From: Prorocentrum cordatum
Taxonomy: Eukaryota > Sar > Dinophyceae > Prorocentrales > Prorocentraceae
Length of the DNA: 64,000 bases
Assembly: GCA_963575745.1 (NCBI GenBank)
Contig: CAUYUJ010019342.1
Coordinates: 77,501 to 141,500 of the forward strand
Reading direction: 5' to 3'
Below are positions 53,346-63,197 of the stretch, in pieces (position 1 is the first letter of the stretch; each line of letters opens with the position of its first letter). Both the position numbers and the translations under genes were made by a program. The notes beneath the pieces are model-generated. The model was not told the origin of the DNA, did no database searches, and saw nothing but the letters and a program-made list of their open reading frames with translations.

Positions 53346-53657
53346 GAAAACGTATGCAACCTGCAGGGGCCAAAGCTGGGCGAACGGCGATGTTGCGTAA
53401 CGGTGGTGTTGGGAGCCAAAGTGCAGGAAGCTACGGGCCACACTCTCCCATATGTCCAATCTGCGAATGGATCGAGAGAACACGACACCGCAGAGTGTAG
53501 GAAACCGCGAGCCACGCGATCCCACACTGCCGAAACCTACACATCGCCGTTCGCCCGCCGACGGAGGGAGGAAGGGGCAGAAGGGTACCGATACGCCTGC
53601 CTCCCGGACCTCTGCCTCCTTCCAGGGCGCGTTGTGGCCAGCATCTCAAGGATAGCC
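53346..53657. other. No gene recognised
   Basis: Non-repetitive; open on both strands without motif. Confidence 0.3.
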
Positions 53658-53881
53658 CAGTCGCGGCGACGAGGCCTACTCCAGATTTCGTAATAAAGGG
53701 AGGGGGGTCTCATTTCGGGGGGGGTCTCTTCCAGGCTATTTTGGAGGGCCTGGGGGGGTCTGGGGACGATGTTTTGAAGGGTTCTCCCACGGTGGAGGTC
53801 TGAAATGGCTTGTCTTGGAGGGTCCAGACCCCCTCCCTTGTATTACGAAATCTGGAGTAGTCCAGTCGCGGCGACGAGGCC
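53658..53881. mobile_element. Inverted-repeat element with perfect 20-bp target duplication
   Basis: The body is 53678-53861 (184 bp). Identical 20-mers CCAGTCGCGGCGACGAGGCC flank it (53658-53677, 53862-53881). The ends are inverted: TACTCCAGATTTCGTAAT, then AAGGGAGGGGGTCT, against AGACCCCCTCCC and ATTACGAAATCTGGAGTA. The core is G-rich (GGGGGGGTCT repeats). Only one copy is seen. Confidence 0.9.
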
Positions 53882-53920
53882 CACCGCGAGGCCCAGAAAG
53901 GCCTCACCGAGGGACCAGAT

Positions 53921-54078
53921 TGAAGGGGCCCCAGGACACACAAATGAATACACACAACTAAACATGTTCCCCATAAGTATTTTCCCATTTTTGTCTTCCC
54001 CCCCACCTTCCACACTTTCCCACACTTTCCTGGGAGTGGACGATTGATTGTGTCTGTGTGTTTTCCCCCCCCTCCTGA
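53921..54078 (+). mobile_element. Family F element, copy 5
   Basis: TGAAGGGGCCCCAGGACACA to CCCCCCTCCTGA. It starts 39 bp after the 20-bp target duplication of the preceding element. Confidence 0.82.
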
Positions 54079-54238
54079 CGCGAGAGGAGCCCCGGCGACG
54101 ACGACCACCACGCCGGTCCGCTGGGCTCCTTCTGCGGGGACGCGCCGGGCTCCGCCGCGGACATGCTTCCGCGCGCCGCCGCCCCTGGGGCCCGGCCGGC
54201 GGGGGAGGTCGGCCGGCTGGGCGCAGGCTGGGCCCTCG

Positions 54239-54274
54239 GGTCGTCGTCGTCGTCGTCGTCGTCGACGTCCTCGA

Positions 54275-54320
<46 letters not shown>
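54239..54320 (+). repeat. (TCG)n microsatellite
   Basis: TCG units interrupted by ACGTCCTCGACG near 54265. Confidence 0.95.
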
Positions 54321-54321
<1 letters not shown>

Positions 54322-54554
54322 CGGGGGCGGACGCGGGGGGGTCCCTCGGCGGACGCAGGCTGGCGGACGCGCCGTCTTGCTCGCTCGCCCCTGCGCGCGC
54401 GCACGGGCTCAAGGAGGACCCGGGGGCGAGGCGGCCTAGCAACCGCGAGGCCACCGGGCGGCCGCAGCATTCCAGGGAGCAGTACGGCGGCGGCGCCGGT
54501 CTTTCCCTGCGCTGTGTCCAGGAAGGAGGGGGCTGTGTCGTTCCTATCGTACCT

Positions 54555-54722
54555 GGAGACCTCATCCCAAACATCAGGTCGAGCCTCCCGAAGAGTATCG
54601 AAACAGTGTGGGCCCGACACGCTGGCGCACTGCCGAACGAGTATCGCCTCCCAGGGTCCGACACGTGAAAACCGTCCAGTTTCCATCGCTTCTTGGTGCT
54701 CGAACTTCCTTCTGGTGACCAA
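54555..54722. mobile_element. Family M element, copy 2 (diverged ends)
   Basis: GAGTATCGAAACAGTGTGG, CTCCCAGGGTCCGACACG, CTTGGTGCTCGAACTTCC and TTCTGGTGA correspond to 21714-21859. Confidence 0.65.
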
Positions 54723-54892
54723 GACCACGCAGGGTGGAACGTCACGAGGGAGGAGGAGATCCTGCGGGGAGGGGGGGCGGGGGAAGAGGGTATAGGCCAC
54801 TCCTGGCCGCGCCTTGGTCTTGGTGTGGAAAGCCTCGATCCTGGCGCTGGCGCCTGGGCCGAGGCCCGCTGCTGGTCCGAACGGGACGGAAC

Positions 54893-55055
54893 TGAAGGGG
54901 CCCTGAGACACACAAGTAAATACACACAAATAAACATACTCCCCATATTTTCCCATACGTTTCGGGTTTTTGTCTTCCCCCCACTTCCCATATGTTCCCG
55001 TATATTCTCTGGGAGTCGACGATTCATTGTGCCTGTGTGTTTTTTTCCCTCCTGA
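54893..55055 (+). mobile_element. Family F element, copy 6
   Basis: TGAAGGGGCCCTGAGACACA to GTGTTTTTTTCCCTCCTGA, about 970 bp downstream of copy 5 in the same orientation. Confidence 0.82.
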
Positions 55056-55137
55056 TGTTCCTCCTCCTCGGTCGCCCTGCACTTCCCGTGGAGGACAAAC
55101 CTGTCACGAAGACAACGGCTCGTGCATCCTGGGGCGG

Positions 55138-55300
55138 GGAGGAGGAGGAGGAGGAGAAGGAGGAGGAGGAGGAGGAGGAGGAGGGGGAGGGGAGGAGGGG
55201 GAGGAGGAGGAGGACGAGGAGGAGGAGGAGGAGGAGGACGAGGAGGAGGACGAGGAGGAGGAGGAGGAGGAGGAGGAGGAGGAGGAGAAGGAGGAGATAT
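55138..55300 (+). repeat. (GGA)n purine tract
   Basis: GGA units with GGACGAGG interruptions. Confidence 0.93.
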
Positions 55301-55442
55301 ACGAGGAACGGCACGGAGCGGATCGGCCCACCTCGCCGCGGGGCGCCCGCGGGCTCTCCCCCTCCGTCGACGGGGCTCCGGCCGTGGACGATCGCGGGGC
55401 CCACCGGCCGCAGCTCCTGCCGCCGAGCCGCAGAGGCTGAAC

Positions 55443-55480
55443 TCATGAGGGGGAAAACACACAGACACAAATACCCAGGA
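55443..55480 (-). mobile_element. Family F terminal fragment
   Basis: GAGGGGGAAAACACACAGAC followed by ACAAATACCC matches the inverted 3' end of family F; nothing more is present. Confidence 0.5.
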
Positions 55481-55904
55481 GGATCTACACAGCTTAAAAT
55501 AAGCATATGATATTAAGTTGGCCACATATAAGCATATGTATGGTATATAAGCATATATATGCGAATGGCTCTCTTGTTGTTTACACAGTGCGGCACATCA
55601 GATACACAATGACATAGGAATGGCAGCATGTCGTGAGTTTCCGAAGTTTGCGTGGCGTTGCACGGCGTAGCGTTGCTATTTCACACGAGCAACGAGGCAC
55701 CAACAAACGCAGAAAGCCAATTCCTTTTTCTCATCCTTATTTCCTCCTTTTCCTCCTCTGCATCCTCCACCTCTTCCTTCTCTTCGCTCTCGTGTGTTTC
55801 GCCCTACCCTGTGGTCCAGAATGCTTGTGTTAAGGATCATGTATATCATGATTCGTACAGCTTGTGTTTCAAGCATCGGTGTGGTAGTAAACAATGCAGC
55901 TGCT
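55481..55904. other. AT-richer spacer, no gene recognised
   Basis: Repeated AAGCATATG (three times, 55501-55555) and lower GC than the surroundings. Confidence 0.4.
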
Positions 55905-56215
55905 GAAGGAGGAGGAAGAGAACGAGTAGGGGGAGAAGGAGAAGGAGGAGTAGGAGGAGGAGGAGGACGAGGAGGAGGACGAGGAGGAGGAGGAGGACAA
56001 GGAGGAGGAGGAGGAGGGGGGAGAGCAGGAGGAGGAGGAGGAGGAGAAGGAGGGGGAGGATGAAGAGGAGAAGAAGGAGGAAGAGGAGGAGGAGGAGGAG
56101 GAGGAGGAGGGGGTGGAGCCTCTGGAGCCTCTGGAGCCCCTGGAGCCTCTGGAGCCTCTGGGGCATCTGGAGCCTCTGGAGCCTCTGGAGCCTCTGGAGC
56201 TGCTTAGCCGTTTAG
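55905..56215 (+). repeat. (GGA)n tract followed by 9-bp minisatellite
   Basis: GGA units to 56112, then about nine GGAGCCTCT units (56116-56205) with GGAGCCCCT variants. The 9-mer reads Gly-Ala-Ser in one frame. Confidence 0.9.
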
Positions 56216-56335
56216 CCTCTGGAGCCCCTGGGGCTAAATTAGGGCCGGCTGTTTAGGAGCCTCTGGAGCCTCGGAGTTTAGGGGCCTCGTTGGTGCCTTT
56301 TGGTAATACTCAGCAGAGTCTGTGAGTTTTCTTCC
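56216..56335. other. Decay of the 9-bp minisatellite
   Basis: Scattered GGAGCCTC and GGGGC units trail off up to the stop codon of the minus-strand gene. Confidence 0.4.
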
Positions 56336-56908
56336 TCAGAGTCTTGGACCCCACAGATCTCTGTAGCTCGAGCGCTCGGGCATGCCCAGCACATAAAACA
56401 CATCTGGCGATGGCTGGTGGCTGGCGAGCGCGGCAGGGTGATCGTCGCGACCCAGCCCAGGCGGCGGCTGCGGATGCGCCAGCGCCAACACACCATCTCC
56501 ATCACGATGCACCCACGGGCCCCTGCTGCCAACACCACCAGCAGGAGCATCACCACGATCACCAACTTGCTTCGCTGGGTTGAGGTCCAACGGGTCCTCG
56601 TAGTCATACTCAGTATTTGGAATCACCCTCGAAATCAGTTTTGCCTGGTCTGCGAACATCTCCTTCGGCTTCCACCGCAGACCATGCTGATGTTTGTTCG
56701 AAATCACGTGGCTCTCATTCGGCGCCTCCACATTGCACAACAAGCACTTGAACGCCCATGCATCGGGCTGCCAATAGTACCACTCTGGAATCAACCGTTC
56801 ACCTGCTGTACTAATTATCCACTCTGGCCTGTGCTTCGGCTCCATCTCCAGCTCGCGCTGGTCAACCTGGTTCCACCAACAGCACTCGCCCTTAAGCTTC
56901 TGCGGCAT
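56336..56908 (-). CDS. Small protein with CCHH zinc-finger-like motif
   Basis: The 190-codon frame starts at ATG 56908. It opens with a Trp/Glu/Lys-rich mixed region (ECCWWNQVDQREL), contains WYYWQPDAWAFKC, and has C55-x2-C58-x8-H67-x5-H73 followed by Arg/Trp, the spacing class of nucleic-acid-binding U1/matrin-like fingers. It then has an acidic segment (TEYDYEDPLDL). The part after about residue 115 (Pro/Gly/Arg-rich) is less convincing and may be intron or 3' UTR read-through. Similar CxxC...H...H cores occur in many dinoflagellate proteins as I remember them. Its function is unknown; RNA binding is only a guess. A possible SL relic lies 71 bases upstream. Confidence 0.55.
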   Translation of the reverse strand: MPQKLKGECCWWNQVDQRELEMEPKHRPEWIISTAGERLIPEWYYWQPDAWAFKCLLCNVEAPNESHVISNKHQHGLRWKPKEMFADQAKLISRVIPNTEYDYEDPLDLNPAKQVGDRGDAPAGGVGSRGPWVHRDGDGVLALAHPQPPPGLGRDDHPAALASHQPSPDVFYVLGMPERSSYRDLWGPRL

Positions 56909-56978
56909 GCCCGACGCGTAATGTCACGCGCGCGGTACAACTATCGGCCCTTCAGGCCAATATGGATTGTAAATGGGT

Positions 56979-56999
56979 TCGTGCCAAAATCGGCTGCGG
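56979..56999 (-). other. Possible degenerate spliced-leader relic
   Basis: The minus strand reads CCGCAGCCGATTTTGGCAC. Against the dinoflagellate SL (CCGTAGCCATTTTGGCTCAA) it has one inserted G and two substitutions, then diverges. It sits upstream of, and in the same orientation as, the minus-strand frame starting at 56908. Part of the sequence next to it (GGTTCGTG) is duplicated 32 bp away. Chance cannot be excluded. Confidence 0.4.
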
Positions 57000-57009
57000 T
57001 GCCAATGGG

Positions 57010-58410
57010 TTCGTGACCAACGTCGTTTCGTTTTATTATACATTCCGCGCTGCGCGATTATCTTCGCTAACTCACCGTGGCGTTTCTTTGGGGATGGGGG
57101 ATGTGGGTGAGTGCCTGAACATATCGAGGTTTGTCAGGTGGGTGGGGGTCGCAGCGTTGGGCGAGTGCGCAGGGGGGGGTCGGCACTGCCCAATGGGGAG
57201 GCACCCCCTCCGCATCCGTCGAGACGTACACTTGCAAGCAACAATCGTGTCTGCCACGCCTTTCTGATGGCGCGTCCCTGTCCATCCCACTTTGCGTTTG
57301 ACGAGTGTTCTTCATGTTTCTGTCACGCACAATGCCCCTTCTACCTCCCCCGCCCCCGCCCGCTCCTCACCCGACCTTTTGCGTCCGCCCTCGCCCGCTC
57401 CTCTTCGAGCTCTGCATTTCGCCCGACGGATTGCTTGCGCACCGCCAGTGCCAGATGTCTCAAGGCATGCTTGCACGCGCCTCAAAAAGAACATGCATTC
57501 AAACATGGAGTCGTTGGTAATTGGTGCGGTCGTGCATGGATGTGGCGCAGGTGCGCGCGTGCGTGCGCGTGCGTGCCGATGTCACCTCATCTCCGTCAGC
57601 GGTCACCGTGTTCGCGTTCCATTGCTGCCTTCCCGCCCTTGCTCCTACCCCGCCACTACATTACCCGTATGTTGTTTTGCCAGGCGCGCGACGTGCGTGA
57701 ATCGCACGCATATTGTCGTAGACTAGACCTCGCGCGCGATATTGCGCGCGCGCCTTCCAACAAACCCCAATGAACCCCCAGCGATTCTCCAACGCTGCGC
57801 CGACGCGCTCTGCACAAAGTATTAGCGAAATGACTTGTAGCCCGCTTTCAAATGCGAGACCAATCTGCAGACGCGAATTCATACATGACGCAGCAAACAG
57901 ACGCGCGCGCCCGCGAGCGCGGTGCGCGCGCATGTGCACGCCACACCAGGCATGAGAAAGATTGCGCAGCCGAGTCAGCTAGACTCGCTGGGGCCCCAGG
58001 ACAAAAAAACGCAGGTTGGTGACGTCATCGCTCACACCGGGCTGGATAAACATGACTGCGCGTTGCCTCGACCTGGGGATCCTCCAAACGTCAGCGCCAC
58101 GTTGAAACAACAGTCGCGCAACTTCAAACTAGGGGTGGGCCATCGGGGAACTGTGCTTACACCATCGGTTTCGAGTTGGAAGTTGCGCGCGAATCCCAGG
58201 CGATTGAACCAAACGCTGGGCGCCAAAACCAGGGCGGGCGCATGTGACGAGCGAGTGCCCATATAAACGCCAATGACTCGATGCCGACGCTGCGAAAGCA
58301 ATGGGCCGATCAACGCACACAAGTTAGGGATGTCGGATGCCCTCCAGAAACGATAAGACTGCGAAGTAGCAGAGGGAGATGGACTGCATGAGGGAGGCGA
58401 TAAGGAGGGG
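57010..58410. other. No gene recognised
   Basis: Non-repetitive apart from GCGCGC and GTGCGTGCGCG runs (57545-57570, 57728-57750, 57900-57935). Frames on both strands lack motifs. GGGGCCCCAGGACA at 57990 resembles the start of family F but the rest does not follow. Confidence 0.4.
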
Positions 58411-58414
58411 CAGA

Positions 58415-58438
58415 GGGACAAACAGAGAAAGAGAGAGA

Positions 58439-58493
<55 letters not shown>

Positions 58494-58586
58494 TGAGAGA
58501 GAGAGAGGGGACATCGGACTACTTGCACGGCGGTTGCGCGACCGCGTAGACAAAGGTACGAGAACGATCCGAGGAGATAATGTGCG

Positions 58587-58675
<89 letters not shown>

Positions 58676-58680
58676 CGAAA
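58415..58680 (+). repeat. (GA)n runs and a long poly-A
   Basis: GA runs at 58425-58510 and 58590-58637 flank a unique 80-bp stretch. A nearly pure A run of about 34 follows (58641-58674). The A run is not next to any recognised gene 3' end. Confidence 0.93.
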
Positions 58681-58818
58681 GAGCGAGAGAGAGCGCGAGC
58701 GAGAGAGAGCGAGATAAAGAAAGACATGTATGGTTGGCGAGAATCCGAGGGGCGCGACTGAGCATGGACCCCTGCGCACGTGAGCGCGAGCTCCATGAGG
58801 AGCCAGGCAGCACATCAT

Positions 58819-58911
58819 GGCGTTCTAAACTTGCCAGACAGACAAAAACAACCGATGTCGTGCGCCACGCGTTCTAAACTTGCCAGACAGAACAAAAAAA
58901 ACAACCGATGG
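58819..58911 (+). repeat. 50-bp tandem duplication
   Basis: GCGTTCTAAACTTGCCAGAC followed by AAAAACAACCGATG occurs at 58820 and 58870. Confidence 0.92.
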
Positions 58912-60011
58912 GGCGGGGCTCAGGAGGAGGAGGAGGAGGAGTAGGAGGAGGAAGAAGAAGGAGGAGGAGGAGGAGGATGAGGATGGGGATGATAAGGAGG
59001 AGTACCACGCGCTGGGGGGGGGGGGGGGGCACGCGTCGGGACTTCGGCAGCACTCCAGGGATCACGGTGAGATGGCGGCTGACAGCATCACCCAGCAGCT
59101 GCCAGAGTCAACTCAATTCGCGTGGGGCGAGGCGGTTTGCACTGCACTGCCACGGAGCACTCGCCAAAGCATCTGCGCTGATTGAAACAGGCTCGCCGCC
59201 GAAACGCAAGCGCAGAGGAAGGCCCGACCTCCCCCTGCCTCCTTGTCTTCAGTTATTCCTGACCCCTCCTCCTCTTCGACGTTGCGCCCTCATGCTCCTC
59301 CCCCCCCCCCCTCTTCCTCCTCCGGTTCGAGGTTGCGTCCTCGTACTCCTTATCCTGAGCCTCCTAATCTTCATGTCGGCCTTGTCACTAATATCGCGCA
59401 GCTCGTCTCAACGCTCCGTTCTTCCTCCTGCTCCCCCTGCCGATCCTAATCCTTTCATGTCAGCCTTCCTTTGCTTATGTTGTTAGCGTGGGGACTGACC
59501 TGAGACGAAAAAAAGATCCTCGGTTGCGAAGCCCTGTCGCTCCTGGTATAAGGGGCGGCGACATCCATCACTCGCGCGCTTCCCCATGCGACTGCGAGAG
59601 ACTGCGGTGCCTGGCCAACCACCTCGATACTCGAGCAACGCTGAAATGATTGGCAACCTGAGCGGGCGAGAGGCAAACTGGAAACTGGCCTGACGCAAGC
59701 TTTAAGGTGTAGCAAGCGTTCAGCCTGCCCCCTGCCCGCGCCCGCTTCCTGCCCGCTTTCTGCCTGCTTCCTGCCCGCTTCCCGCCCGCTGCCTGCCCGC
59801 GCGCGCGCGGGCCCTGGAGCTTGGCGGGCGTGGTCAGTGCCCCAGCTTGGTCGAGCGTGACCCGCCCCCCCTCCCCTTCCTGTCCTCCTGGTACCTCATT
59901 CCCCCCACTGCCCCTCAGTCTCTCATCCTCCTCCTCCTCCTCCTCCTCCATCTCCTCCTCCACGCATTGTATTAAACATAAGCGCAGCTTAATATAATAT
60001 GCGCTTGTCCT
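58912..60011. other. No confirmed gene; GGA tract and CCTGCCCGCTT minisatellite
   Basis: 58920-59000 is GGA-rich. A plus frame (58908-59486) later reads a basic PPKRKRRGRP motif but lacks other support. 59735-59800 is an 11-bp CCTGCCCGCTT minisatellite. 59985-60022 has two short stems (AAGCGCA/TGCGCTT and GCGCTTGTC/GACGAGCGC) just beyond the stop of the next gene. Confidence 0.45.
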
Positions 60012-62085
60012 CTAGACGAGCGCAAAATACGAAGCCCGCTGGACGAACGGCGGCAACCTCACTCGATCGAAAATCGACTTGTCCCACGTTGCTCTGCGTG
60101 CAGCACCCGCGAGAGCGGCAAGAACTGAATTCAAAGACTCATCTAAGAAACATGAGTACCATGACGGGTTCCCACACTGCTCAAGCCGCATATTCATCTC
60201 GATCCACACACGGCGTTTCGGGCTCAGCGGTATCTCGGCCTGCTGCATGAGCACGTTGTGCCGAATGCGGATCTCCAATAATCGCCTCTGCACGCGTCGT
60301 GGGATGATCCGGGGGCCCCCCTTAATTGTTCGCCTCCACTCCCAGGGGCACTGGCCAGCAGCAACGGGCTCCCCATCAATGGGAACACGCCCTCTCTTTT
60401 TCTCGGCGGGCTTGGTCGCCCATTCCACGAGGATGCCTGTCTCGGCCGCGTTCGTCTTCAGGTCCTTGTGGGCTCTAGTCCCGACCATTTTTTCCGACAG
60501 TGTCTGTAGCCGTAGAGATTGATCGATGCCGTTCTCGTTGTAATAATTTTCATGTCTAAAAATAAACGCCTGCATGTGAGCTCTTGCGCTGCGTGGTGGG
60601 GGCCAATGATATCGAATGCGTTCTCGTCGATGCAAGCCCAAATCACAGACATGACGTATCGGAGGTAGACCCCAATATACACGCAATGCAGCGCGTCGGT
60701 GTGAAGATTGCTCGGTGATACGCCAGTCTCGATCACGTCGAAAATCGGATTCCGTCTGACCACAGGGTCCGTGCATTTCCCAGTCTGGTCGTAGTTGCGT
60801 CGCCAGAACACTAACGTAGCAGGAAGCGATATGGCCCGTAAGTCTGCAGTGTCCACCAGGTGAAGTGGCGGCTCTAGTCTATCTTCGGCGCGCAATCCCA
60901 GCAATGGAATGTCATGGGCGAGAAGCATGCCAAGCGCTTCTCTCTTCTCGTCGGCATGTAGTCCACCTTCGTTGAAGAGCTTCAGCCTGTCGCATTCGGT
61001 ATCGATCTGCACGCGGACTTCGCGCCTGGCGCACGCCGCCTCATACCGCCCTTCACGCTTGACCCCCCATGCGTGTCCAGCTTGAGATATACTGTTGTAG
61101 TCGTGCAGCGTTGACTTGTTGCAGCGGCAGAAGCAGCGCGGATTGTGGAGCGAGCTCCAAGTTGGGAACCCCAGCGAACTATTGTATTCTGACCAGTCGC
61201 CCTTGATCTGCACCAAGAGGAATCGCGCCCCAAGGCGCGGTGATTCACGACGCAGCTTCCCGTATGGAGAATCACCTGGCCAGGGGCCTCCGTCCCATTG
61301 CAATGGTGGGCGCAGCCCGCTCGCTGCATGCTTCATGCAGAATGCAGCGAACTGGGACACTGGTCACCTGCTGCAATGGCCTCTGCAGCCGCATTTGCAA
61401 CCCTCTCGTTTCGACAAGTTCGCTATCAGATGGCGCTCCCCTGTTGCCAATGAGTGCATCCATATTTCCAACAACGAGTCGGCGCGCCCTGCTCCTGTTT
61501 GCCGAGTGAAGCGCACGCCATCAATTTTAAAAAGGCGTAGGGGATTACGCGTCTGTCTCCCCCATCAATGCAACGCTTGGGATGGCGTTCGAACACCAGG
61601 GCCCAGCCTGAGAGATCGCCACTGCCAAATGCAGCGTCGAACCCCCCAGATTCAAACTCCGCCTGGAGAACCTCATGGATTGGCAGCGCGGGAATCCGCT
61701 TCTTAGTGCGCTGTGCTGCTAAGTACGCAGGAATTCTCAAGTAGCATGGTGCGGGGGCTGTCTCTGACCTTGGCACAACTGCGTCGGGGTGTTTCTTGTA
61801 GTTGCCGCCCGTGCTCTCACCTTCTGCGAGTGCCCATTTAGCTGACTCGTCGCCGTGCCCTCCTGCCTTGACGATCTTGTCGCAGAGACTACACAATGCT
61901 TTCGCGTCAAGCTTCGCAGACGCGTACAATTCTAACAGGTGCCGTTCGAGATCTTTTGCATTATCGCACGCATCCTGAGGGCAGATCCATGGGCTCCGCG
62001 GGCTCCCGCAGGCGACGCCGCTCTCCCAAGCGTGCACAGTAGCCCTTGCTGGAGGAGACCTGTTGCGACGACGCTTCGGCGCCAT
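60012..62085 (-). pseudogene. Intronless gene of an unnamed dinoflagellate-type family, broken
   Basis: The chosen start is ATG at 62085 (MAPKRRRNRSPP, basic), because the upstream ATG at 62151 would translate the SL relic. About 690 codons run without introns to the stop at 60012. Frame 1 covers 62085 to about 61530 (LERHLLELYASAKLDAKAL, GNYKKHPDAVVP). A frame change lies at the homopolymer 61525-61533. The next frame reads KIDGVRFTRQ, GERHLIANLSKREGCKCGC, an in-frame TGA at 61364-61366, then IKGDWSEYNSSLGFPTW, CFCRCNKSTLHDY, LLGLRAEDRLEP and SNLHTDALHCVYIGVYLRYV. A second frame change near 60565 leads to ENGIDQSLRLQTLSEK and, near the end, GNPSWYSCFLDESLNSVL. Segment order matches a multi-copy dinoflagellate family as I remember it. 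The LHTDALHCVYIGV region loosely recalls the DxxH...LG core of CACTA/KDZ-type transposases, but that is speculative. It may be a decayed retroposed copy, or sequencing indels may be hiding an intact gene. Confidence 0.75.
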
Positions 62086-62118
62086 GACATATCGGCGTTC
62101 GTGACGCCACCCTTCATC

Positions 62119-62134
62119 TGAGCCAAAATGGCTA
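62119..62134 (-). other. Spliced-leader relic (16/16 match)
   Basis: The minus strand reads TAGCCATTTTGGCTCA, identical to 16 internal bases of the 22-nt dinoflagellate SL. The three bases before it (CCG in the SL) and the final AAG differ. It stands 33 bases upstream of the MAPKRRR start codon in the sense orientation. Relic SLs at the 5' end of genomic genes are known to arise when trans-spliced mRNAs are reverse-transcribed and reinserted. Confidence 0.85.
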
Positions 62135-62135
62135 A

Positions 62136-62260
62136 GATTGACGATGGTCATGACGATGACGTTGATAGTAGTGGGGATGATAATGATGATGGTTGTGATG
62201 ATGATAGTGATGATGGTGATGCTGATGATGAGGATGATGATATTGGTAATGGTGACGAGG
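62136..62260 (+). repeat. (GAT)n array
   Basis: GATGAT/GATGGT units reading Asp-rich in the plus frame from 62128. It abuts the SL relic and so marks the upstream boundary of the retroposed gene. Confidence 0.88.
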
Positions 62261-63190
62261 GCTGTTGCCTTTTAAGCTGTTGTTGCCAACATAAATTTGG
62301 AGTCATGTGTACCACGCTCTCCTCCCTCCTCCACTTCCTTCCTCCTACTGCTCTGTCCTCGCTCCTCATCTTCCCTCTTCCCCCCCCCCCCGTCTGTCCT
62401 GGCTGCTCTGAGACGGATCCGAGCCGCTATAGAGCTGAAAGCTGTCCAGGGCGCGGCAGGGCGCAACGTCCAGAGGCCACCGACACCATCAGAGCGAGAT
62501 TCAGTCAACACAGTTTGCGATGGGCAGCTGCTTTGCATGTTTGTGTCAGTTTTTTTTTTTTTTTTTTGGGGGGGGGGGATTTTTCTTGTTTTTGTTATTT
62601 TTGTTTGTTTTATATGTTTGTTGCTCACGGCGCGTTTGTTCCTTCTGAGCGCGTGTTCTGTGCTCATGTTTCCCGCCTGGCCCCCACCCGGTCCCCGCCC
62701 GGTTCCCGCCCGGTTCCCTCCTGTGTATTTTTTTGTGTGTATATATATATAGATATATGGTCTGGTGGCCTCCGCCTCGTTCCCGCCCGGTTCCCGCCCG
62801 ACTCCCGCCCGGCGTGTTTCCGTTTGCAATTGGTGCAATCTGAACGTCACGGCACCAGGAACATAGTTTTTTTCAGTCGAGAGGCACGCCCATGCCTCGC
62901 GCTGGCACGCGTCGCGCCCGCGCGCTTGCCTCGCAAGCGCGCGAGCCGCCCAATCTGCAAGGTTGTCTCTGACACCTCCTCCATCCACCTCTCCCCCCTC
63001 CCTCCCCCCTCCGCTTCCCCCCTGCAATCTCCCTCCCCCTTGCCCTCCTCCTCCTCATCATCCCCCCCCATCCTCCTCCTCCTTCTCCTCCTCCTCCTCC
63101 TTCTTCTCCTCCTCCTGCTACCTCCTCCTTCTTGCCGCCTCTGCTCGAACCGATTGCCCGCGGAAGTGCAGGGCGCGCCCCCGCGGGATC
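62261..63190. other. No gene; homopolymers, minisatellite and pyrimidine tract
   Basis: 62551-62567 is a T run followed by a G run (62568-62578) and T-rich sequence. 62685-62815 is a GGTTCCCGCCC minisatellite split by TATATATATA (62742-62752). 62965-63130 is CCT-rich. Confidence 0.6.
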
Positions 63191-63197
63191 AGGCTGC

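Noticed and set aside
57990-58015. Additional family F copy
   Set aside because: Only GGGGCCCCAGGACA matches; the AT-rich core and right end are missing.
61932-62126. Alternative short gene starting right after the SL relic (MAQMKGG...)
   Set aside because: It is in a different frame from the conserved downstream segments and lacks recognisable content; the ATG at 62085 leads into the family sequence.
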